Source of the DNA: Bacteroidales bacterium
GTDB taxonomy: Bacteria > Bacteroidota > Bacteroidia > Bacteroidales > UBA3824
Length of the DNA stretch: 5,029 bases
Assembly (NCBI GenBank): GCA_017530465.1
Contig: JAFXMJ010000396.1
Location: 1-5,029 of the forward strand
Direction: 5' to 3'
The position numbers were made by a program, and so were the translations under genes. The notes below the pieces were generated by a model. That model did not search any database and was not told the origin of the DNA. It worked only from the letters and a program-made list of their open reading frames with translations. Below, in pieces: positions 1 to 5,029 of the stretch (the stretch's first letter is position 1; each line of letters begins with the position of its first letter).

Positions 1-36
1 CTATTGCTATTGTCGGTAACGATGACCGGCATCGCG
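1..36 (+). other. C-terminal part of a Sec signal peptide in the beta-helix protein
   Basis: The first 12 visible residues are Leu-rich and hydrophobic and end in Gly-Ile-Ala before Gln-Lys-Ala-Lys. This fits a signal peptidase I site between residues 12 and 13 (Ala|Gln), a junction common in Bacteroidota exported proteins. There is no cysteine at the junction, so it is not a lipoprotein signal. The positively charged n-region and start codon must lie upstream of base 1. Cleavage after residue 15 (QKA) is a weaker alternative. Confidence 0.65.
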
Positions 37-1245
37 CAGAAGGCGAAGAACGTAACGGTGACCAACGCCGACGACTTCATCAAGTCCATCGCCTCCAACA
101 CCAACATCACGTTGAAAATAAGCGGCACACTCAAAATCTCAGACGCGCTCGACAAGTTCGACAAGAGCCGCGACGTCTCCGATAAGGAATCCGACGAATA
201 CGCCCAACTTGCCCCCGGCGTGTATTATACGGGTGAGTTTGACGGCAGGGCAATTCTTATCGCAAACATCAACAACCTGACCATCAACGGCGTCAGTGCA
301 AACGCAACGCACATCCAATCCGAGGCTACATACGCCGATGTCCTCAGATTCGCCTACTGCAACAACATCACTGTCAAAAATATAAAAGTAGGACACGTGG
401 AAACAGGCACTTGTATGGGCGATGTGGTCGTATTCAGCCATTGCAAAAATGTAAAGCTTGAAAACAGCGACCTCTACGGCTGCGGCGTCAACGGTCTTAC
501 GATGTACAATACCAACGACGCAAAGGTGGACAACACCATCATCCACGATTGCAGCGGAAACAGTGTGGAAATGGGCGAGTGCACCAACGTCACATTCAAC
601 AAATGCACTATGCGCGATTGTGCTTGGTCCATCAACGATTGGCAGTGCAGCAATGTGGAATACAACGATTGCGACATCGAAGAACACGAATACGAAGGCG
701 GCGAATATGACTACGATGAAGGCGAGGACTATTACGACGGCCCCGATAGCGAAAGGCCTATGCCAAGATATTTGTTTGAGGAAGTGAGCAATGCACAAGC
801 AACATTCGAGAAATATCTTTGCGACAATGGTGTCAACGGTGTCATTTACCTGTATCTTGGTGAGTTTGAAGGCAGTGTGATTGTTGCGGAAGACTGTGGC
901 ATTTTTGCAGCGTTCATCCCGCAATACGCAGGAGACGAAGGATACCAGTTTGTATTCTTGGACAAGGCAGACACCAACAAAGGCGAGAAGATGGGCTTCG
1001 GCGACGGCGGACACATCGTTGTAAGCAAAGAAGACGGTATCTATTCCTACCATATCGATGAAAACAATTTGGAATCGGTGACACACCTCAAAAAGATTTC
1101 CGACGACAAGGTAATGTTGCGCCACGGCAAAACCAAAGACAGTATGAAAGACTGCACCGAGGATGTCGCAAGGCCGCATTTCGATTTCCAGCCCACCGAC
1201 ATAGAAGAATATAGGCACGACCACGAAGAATATCCGTGGGGTTAA
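1..1245 (+). CDS. Secreted right-handed parallel beta-helix protein, 5'-truncated by the window edge
   Basis: The frame is open from base 1 and ends at TAA 1243-1245, giving 414 visible residues; the real start lies upstream. Residues 1-12 look like the end of a signal peptide (LLLLSVTMTGIA, then Q), so the protein is probably exported to the periplasm or cell surface. Residues about 88-226 form beta-helix rungs of 22-23 residues. Typical rung pieces are NLTINGV (from residue 92), CKNVKLENSDLYGCG (148-162), CTNVTFNKCTMRDC (194-207) and CSNVEYNDCDI (216-226). A GTCMGDVVVF stretch resembles the GxCxGxV signature I recall from bacterial beta-helix repeat proteins. Residues 227-249 are an acidic Asp/Glu/Tyr/Gly linker. 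Residues about 257-400 are a separate domain I do not recognise, ending in a His/Glu/Tyr-rich tail. Beta-helix folds occur in polysaccharide lyases and adhesins, but no catalytic motif is evident, so I assign no substrate. The fold is fairly secure; the function is unknown. Confidence 0.88.
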   Translation, partial: LLLLSVTMTGIAQKAKNVTVTNADDFIKSIASNTNITLKISGTLKISDALDKFDKSRDVSDKESDEYAQLAPGVYYTGEFDGRAILIANINNLTINGVSANATHIQSEATYADVLRFAYCNNITVKNIKVGHVETGTCMGDVVVFSHCKNVKLENSDLYGCGVNGLTMYNTNDAKVDNTIIHDCSGNSVEMGECTNVTFNKCTMRDCAWSINDWQCSNVEYNDCDIEEHEYEGGEYDYDEGEDYYDGPDSERPMPRYLFEEVSNAQATFEKYLCDNGVNGVIYLYLGEFEGSVIVAEDCGIFAAFIPQYAGDEGYQFVFLDKADTNKGEKMGFGDGGHIVVSKEDGIYSYHIDENNLESVTHLKKISDDKVMLRHGKTKDSMKDCTEDVARPHFDFQPTDIEEYRHDHEEYPWG

Positions 1246-1290
1246 TTATTTCTCCATAACAAACACCATCCGCAACACAGCGGATATAAA

Positions 1291-1332
1291 AAAAATTACC
1301 GTCAATTTTCTCGGGAATTGACGGTAATTTTT
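1291..1332. terminator. Bidirectional rho-independent terminator between the convergent genes
   Basis: A perfect 17-bp inverted repeat: the left arm (1291-1307, AAAAATTACCGTCAATT) is the exact reverse complement of the right arm (1316-1332). The central 8 bases, TTCTCGGG, form the loop. Read on the plus strand, the stem ends in five T (1328-1332), which would end the beta-helix transcript 46 bp after its stop codon. Read on the minus strand, it ends in a run of eight T (complement of 1288-1295), which would end the macroglobulin transcript after the two repeat hairpins. A/U tracts on both sides and the convergent layout support a shared two-way terminator. Confidence 0.9.
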
Positions 1333-1333
1333 A

Positions 1334-1359
1334 TGTAGGGACGTGGCGTGCCGTGTCCC
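1334..1359. repeat. Palindromic repeat, copy 1 (diverged)
   Basis: The core GTAGGGACGTGGCG is followed by TGCCGTGTCCC, so bases 1338-1348 fold against 1349-1359. The pairing needs three G-T (G-U in RNA) pairs: 1343/1354, 1344/1353 and 1348/1349. It aligns with copy 2 across its length with one single-base gap and two C/T differences. Unlike copy 2 it lacks the outer TTGTA/TACAA arms: its right flank reads ATTTTTT rather than TACAATT. It looks like a degraded unit of a dispersed intergenic palindrome (REP- or MITE-like). It encodes nothing and has no T tract of its own that would make it a terminator. Confidence 0.7.
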
Positions 1360-1383
1360 ATTTTTTGCGTCCAAATACATTCC

Positions 1384-1420
1384 AATTGTAGGGGACGTGG
1401 CGCGCCGCGTCCCTACAATT
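1384..1420. repeat. Palindromic repeat, copy 2 (near-perfect), abutting the macroglobulin stop codon
   Basis: Outer arms AATTGTAGGG (1384-1393) and CCCTACAATT (1411-1420) are exact reverse complements. Inner arms ACGTGGCG (1395-1402) and CGCCGCGT (1403-1410) pair with one T-G wobble (1398/1407). G1394 is a single-base bulge, giving about 18 paired positions around a GGCGCGCC centre. The element ends one base before the TAA of the minus-strand gene (1421-1423), so it is the first thing in that gene's 3' untranslated region. No T run follows on either strand, so it is more likely a repeat insertion or RNA 3'-end stabiliser than an intrinsic terminator. Confidence 0.78.
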
Positions 1421-4400
1421 TTATTCCTTATCCTCGGACACCTCTACCATCATACCTTTGGTTCTCGCGAAGATGCGGGCGTTTTCAAGGTCGCGGACGT
1501 CAAGACCGGGGAGGTAGAACGTACCGGCGTAGGTGGCGGTGAGCTGCGTGCGGAATTCTATGCTGCGATGGCTCGACAATGAGAAGTATGTAAACTTCCT
1601 GTCGTCGCGGACGTCGGTGTATTTGATGTATCCGCCCGGCGTGTAGTAGTAATCGTCGTCGTCATCAAAACCGCTGCCGCCATCGAGACCAGTCACAATC
1701 TCCCAACCCGATGGGAACATCTCCGTAATAGCAAGGCGGTCGATGTAAGAATCGCCATTGTTCTTGACGGTGATTACAGCCATAAAGTCGGTGCCTTGCT
1801 TCAAATTCTTCGGCGAAATCACCTTGCCGTTCTGGTAGAATTGGAGTTCGGCGGAGATAACAGAATTTTCAGCCTTCTCGTTGCCAGGCTCGGGGATGCC
1901 GGAATTGGTGATTTCGGCGTAGAGCGTGCCGTTGGTATTGTTGGTGAAGGTGAGCTTCTGCGGCTCGGTGGAAGTGATTTGCAGAGTGTTGGCGGAGAAA
2001 ATCTTGTCGGTCTTCACCGTCTTGCTCTCGCCATTGAACTCGTACTTGCAATCAATCTTGGAGGCGGGCTTGTACTTGTCGAAATACTTGCCGAGAGCCA
2101 CGAGCGACAAGCACTCGTACTCGCTGCCAATCCAATAATCATCCGAAATGCGCTCGCTGATTGCCTTGGCAGACATAAAGGCGTTGTCCTTCTGGTCGAG
2201 GGCAACAAGGGCGATGAGCTTGCGCGGACTTGCAGAATTGTAAGTCTTGTTGAGCGGGTTCATAAGAGCCTCGGCGGTCTTCTTGTTGCCGGAGATGGCG
2301 TATGCCGCCGCGAGGTAAATCTTTGCCTCGTCGGTGAGCTGCGTCTGCTCTTTGAGACGATTCATCTGTGCGTTGAGCGCGTCGCCAGCGAGGGCGAGGG
2401 TGTAGAGACGATATGCCTGAATATCGTAAGACGACTTGCTGTCGGGCGTCCACGCCTCAGCCTTGGTGCGCTGGTACTTCTTCCACTTATTGAGGAAGTC
2501 GGGGTTGATGGAATAACCAGCCTTCTTAGCCTCCACCATAAACTGTCCTGCAAAGCTCGTGTACCAAACGTCGGAGTATGTTGCATTGCGCCAATAGCTC
2601 AGGCCGCCGCCAGTGGTCTGGTAGGCGTAGATGCTCTTGATGGCGTCGCGAACAATATTCTCGTTGATTTCCTTCTGCTGCGCTGTCTCCTCGGTAATCA
2701 TCGGTGCATAAAGCAACGGGAACGCCTTGCAGACAGTGTGTTGCAACGATTCGTAGGGGTAGGAGAGGATGTTGGCGATGTGACCCTCAAAGTTGACTGG
2801 CAAGATGCCGCTCACGTTGAGGACGGCGGTGTTGGTGTTTTTGCGGCCGATGGGTTTGAGGTCAATTTCCACAGTTGCACCCGGGTCAACGGCACGGCTG
2901 ATTACCTGCTGTGCGGGAGTATTGGGCTCGCGGATTTGGAGGCGAAGCTCCATCTGCGAGAGGTGCGCACCCGAAGTAGCCGTTATCTCAATCTTGCCAA
3001 GACCAGCGTCGTCGCCAGTCTCAATCTCAAAGGTCGGATTCTGCTCGCCCTTGCGGTCAAAATACAATGTCTGTTCTGCCTGACCGTTGATTTTGAGACC
3101 GTTGGAGGCCTTCACCTTGACGCTTACATTCTTGATATTGTCTTCGCCGGTGAATACCGTGATGGGCAGCTTGAACTTCTCGCAAGTACCAATCACGCGG
3201 GGCGTCGTGGCAAATATCATCAACGGCTTGGTGACTGCGGTGGTCTTCTCTGCCTTGCCGTATGCCTTGCCGTCGCCAGCAACCACCATCGTGCGGACAG
3301 AGCCGATGTATTTCGGGAGTTTGATGGAGTGTGTCATCTTGCCGCCGTTGGTGGTGAAAGGTCCAAGGAAGGCAACCACGCTCTTAAAATTGTTGGCGCG
3401 GGAAGACTTGTTGCCGCCTTCGGCATCGTCGCCACCGATTGAGAACATACGCTCTATCTTGCTGCCAAATGCGCCAATTACATTATCATACATATCAATG
3501 GTGCTTACGCCGAGAGCCTCGCGGGAGTAGAATTGCTTCCACGGGTCGGGCGTAGCGAAGTGGGTGAGGTCGAGGATGCCGTCGTCAACGAGTGCCATGG
3601 TGTAGGTCATAGGCTTGTTGTTCTTTTCCGAAACGGTAATCTTCACCTCCTGCTCGGCTTGGAGAACGTCGGGCATAGAGATTTCGGGTTGGAGCCTGGT
3701 CTCGGGATTCTCGATGTCGAGCGGCAGTACGCCGTACATCCTGAGAGGCAAGTCGTTGGCGGTCTGGGCGTGAGGTTGCAGAAGTTCTACAAATACATAA
3801 ACGCCCGGCTCCATATCCGTCTCCACCTTGAATTTAAATTCGGTCTTGCCTTCCTTGGTGCTAATCCATTGACTGTTGATAACCTTGGTGCCGGTTTCGA
3901 GTGTTACGAGCGCGTGACCATCGCCAGAAGAGGGGATTGTGACTGTTGCCATATCGCCGACGTTGTATTTTTTCTTGTCGGAATCCAATTCAACAATCGT
4001 GCTTCCCTGGCTCAACATCGGGCTCCTGCCATACGAGCTGGGCCAATCCATATAGAAAATCTGCGACGCGCTGCGGCCGCTCTTCATATCGGTGACATCC
4101 ACCATATAACGTCCCCAGTTCGGGTATTCTACCTTGAATTTGTAGAGTCCCTTGCCATTGTCGGCGTGGATAGTGTCGGTGTCAAAAATCGTGGAATTGT
4201 ACTGCGAAACGTAATTGTTGGAATCGTACCACCATTGCCATTCGAGCTTGTAGAGCTTAATGGACAGGTCGCGGCGACCCGACAGTGCATTGCCATTAGC
4301 ATCCGCAACTGCAAACTGAACCATCTGCTCCTTGCCAACTTCAAGGCAATGACCATCAGTATCAGGCATTTTGATGCCGACATAGACGGAGTGGGGGAGT

Positions 4401-5029
4401 ACCTCGATGGAGGTTTCGTCCTTGCTGAAACGTCCGCCCTTCTCGAAAATCCTCGTCATATAGTAAGCCTTCACCTTTGGCGGCAGGTCTTCGGAGAATT
4501 TGGGCGCAAACCTCGTCTCGCCCTTGTCGTTCAATACGCCGTCATAGACTTCTTCATAATTATTGTCGAGATAATAGCTCTTCTTGTCGTCGTCAAAAGA
4601 GTAACCCTCCCATTTTGGGAACGTGAGCGGCACTTCGCGGAGGCGCATCTGGACATCCACCTTCAATCCCTTGGCGGTGGCGCCGTGCAGCCATTTGCCA
4701 GCTATCATACAGTTGTTGCCGGAGTTGGTGAGAACATCCTTATTGAAGTCCATATTGATTTTCAGGCGGTTGGGCAGGATGTTTTCAACCCTTAATTGCT
4801 TGTAGAAACGCGAATTGCCGCAAGTGACCGTAGCGTCATACGTACCAGCAATTGCATTATCATCGGTCTTGAAATTGAAGACGTAGAAATTGTTTCTGGT
4901 TTTCGGGACGGTGGTGCTGTACACCTGCTGCGACTGCGGGTTGCGCACGTCGATGGAAATCGGGTAATCGGCGGGCAGCGGGTTTTTGAGGTCTTCCTTC
5001 AATATGAATGTCAGGTGGATGGAGTCGCC
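1421..5029 (-). CDS. Alpha-2-macroglobulin family protein lacking the thioester motif, 5'-truncated by the window edge
   Basis: The frame is open from the right edge to TAA at 1421-1423, giving 1202 visible residues (residue 1 = codon 5027-5029). The first, GDSIHLTFIL, is the usual opening of the MG2 domain, so the signal peptide and N-terminal part, probably several hundred residues, are outside. Order: MG2 about 1-90; MG3-MG4 about 90-320; bait-region domain about 345-480 (LLQPHAQTANDLP); VDDGILDL at 481-488; the core A2M domain, with LGPF ending at 558; an alpha/alpha toroid about 740-1000 (GGLSYW, QAYRLYTLALAG); and C-terminal MG10 about 1050-1202 (DVRDDRKFTYF, FYLPGLDV). Family members act in the periplasm or at the surface as protease traps. 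The reactive Cys-Glu-Gln motif is replaced at 757-765 by YPYESLQHT, so covalent trapping is not expected. The C-terminus is complete, with no frameshift. An Asp5-Tyr3 run sits at 1122-1129. Confidence 0.95.
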   Translation of the reverse strand, partial: GDSIHLTFILKEDLKNPLPADYPISIDVRNPQSQQVYSTTVPKTRNNFYVFNFKTDDNAIAGTYDATVTCGNSRFYKQLRVENILPNRLKINMDFNKDVLTNSGNNCMIAGKWLHGATAKGLKVDVQMRLREVPLTFPKWEGYSFDDDKKSYYLDNNYEEVYDGVLNDKGETRFAPKFSEDLPPKVKAYYMTRIFEKGGRFSKDETSIEVLPHSVYVGIKMPDTDGHCLEVGKEQMVQFAVADANGNALSGRRDLSIKLYKLEWQWWYDSNNYVSQYNSTIFDTDTIHADNGKGLYKFKVEYPNWGRYMVDVTDMKSGRSASQIFYMDWPSSYGRSPMLSQGSTIVELDSDKKKYNVGDMATVTIPSSGDGHALVTLETGTKVINSQWISTKEGKTEFKFKVETDMEPGVYVFVELLQPHAQTANDLPLRMYGVLPLDIENPETRLQPEISMPDVLQAEQEVKITVSEKNNKPMTYTMALVDDGILDLTHFATPDPWKQFYSREALGVSTIDMYDNVIGAFGSKIERMFSIGGDDAEGGNKSSRANNFKSVVAFLGPFTTNGGKMTHSIKLPKYIGSVRTMVVAGDGKAYGKAEKTTAVTKPLMIFATTPRVIGTCEKFKLPITVFTGEDNIKNVSVKVKASNGLKINGQAEQTLYFDRKGEQNPTFEIETGDDAGLGKIEITATSGAHLSQMELRLQIREPNTPAQQVISRAVDPGATVEIDLKPIGRKNTNTAVLNVSGILPVNFEGHIANILSYPYESLQHTVCKAFPLLYAPMITEETAQQKEINENIVRDAIKSIYAYQTTGGGLSYWRNATYSDVWYTSFAGQFMVEAKKAGYSINPDFLNKWKKYQRTKAEAWTPDSKSSYDIQAYRLYTLALAGDALNAQMNRLKEQTQLTDEAKIYLAAAYAISGNKKTAEALMNPLNKTYNSASPRKLIALVALDQKDNAFMSAKAISERISDDYWIGSEYECLSLVALGKYFDKYKPASKIDCKYEFNGESKTVKTDKIFSANTLQITSTEPQKLTFTNNTNGTLYAEITNSGIPEPGNEKAENSVISAELQFYQNGKVISPKNLKQGTDFMAVITVKNNGDSYIDRLAITEMFPSGWEIVTGLDGGSGFDDDDDYYYTPGGYIKYTDVRDDRKFTYFSLSSHRSIEFRTQLTATYAGTFYLPGLDVRDLENARIFARTKGMMVEVSEDKE
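2735..2761 (-). other. Degenerate thioester site of the macroglobulin protein
   Basis: Codons on the minus strand read Tyr-Pro-Tyr-Glu-Ser-Leu-Gln-His-Thr (residues 757-765 of the visible protein). The thioester-bearing family pattern here is Tyr-Pro-x-x-Cys-x-Glu-Gln-Thr. Thus Cys is Ser (TCG), Glu is Gln (CAA) and Gln is His (CAC), while Tyr-Pro, Leu and Thr are kept. All three functional positions are lost although the surrounding toroid is well conserved. The next cysteine, residue 767, has no Gln at the spacing needed for a thioester. Confidence 0.85.

Noticed and set aside
4..6. TTG at base 4 as the start of the beta-helix gene
   Set aside because: The frame is open to base 1 and the residues here are the hydrophobic core of a signal peptide, so the true start with a charged n-region is upstream of the window.
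139..1224. 361-codon ORF on the minus strand, antisense to the beta-helix gene
   Set aside because: It is codon-aligned with the sense gene, so it stays open simply because the sense gene avoids TTA, CTA and TCA codons. Its translation is Val/Phe/Ala-rich and matches no family, whereas the sense frame has clear beta-helix rungs.
1334..1420. CRISPR-like array made of the two palindromic repeats
   Set aside because: There are only two units, they differ in sequence and extent, and the 24-bp gap between them is a single AT-rich stretch. No cas gene is nearby.
1343..1582. Small plus-strand ORFs starting in the intergenic repeats
   Set aside because: They begin inside the palindromic repeat and run antisense into the macroglobulin 3' end, with no plausible ribosome binding site and no family resemblance.
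1796..3442. 548-codon ORF on the plus strand, antisense to the macroglobulin gene
   Set aside because: Also codon-aligned antisense to a gene with strong family signatures, and explained by the same codon avoidance. No recognisable domain in its translation.
3533..4795. 420-codon ORF on the plus strand, antisense to the macroglobulin gene
   Set aside because: Same frame and same cause as the 548-codon ORF. The sense strand here carries the MG3-MG6 and bait-region domains.
5000..5002. TTG at 5002 (minus strand) as the start of the macroglobulin gene
   Set aside because: The frame continues to 5029 with GDSIHLTFI, which belongs to the conserved MG2 domain. The start is outside the window.

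Overview
The window holds the 3' parts of two convergent protein-coding genes, separated by a 175-bp intergenic region packed with hairpins. Both genes run off the window, so neither true start is visible. The closest match is a Bacteroidota genome, most likely a Prevotella-like or other Bacteroidales member. This rests on the second gene, which closely follows the pattern of the large alpha-2-macroglobulin-family proteins of that phylum, and on the Ala-Gln signal peptidase junction of the first. The assignment comes from recognising protein patterns, not from a database search.

Layout: bases 1-1245 (+) encode a secreted right-handed parallel beta-helix protein, with the end of a signal peptide at the left edge, a cysteine-rich helix, a strongly acidic linker and an unrecognised C-terminal domain. 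Bases 1246-1420 are intergenic. They contain a perfect 17-bp-stem bidirectional terminator (1291-1332) and two diverged copies of a palindromic repeat with the core GTAGGG(G)ACGTGGCG (1334-1359 and 1384-1420). The second copy directly abuts the stop codon of the next gene. Bases 1421-5029 (-) encode the C-terminal 1202 residues of an alpha-2-macroglobulin-like protein whose thioester motif has been lost.

Both products are probably exported: the first by its signal peptide remnant, the second by family knowledge only, since its N-terminus is outside the window. Nothing shows that they work together. They are convergent, share no promoter, and have a two-way terminator between them. No RNA gene, transposase, CRISPR array, promoter or ribosome binding site was seen. 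The long ORFs antisense to both genes are codon-aligned shadows. I found no clear case for a new multi-gene system. The points most worth checking are the degenerate thioester site, the absence of a co-directional gene directly downstream of the macroglobulin gene, the unrecognised C-terminal domain of the beta-helix protein, and the palindromic repeat family.
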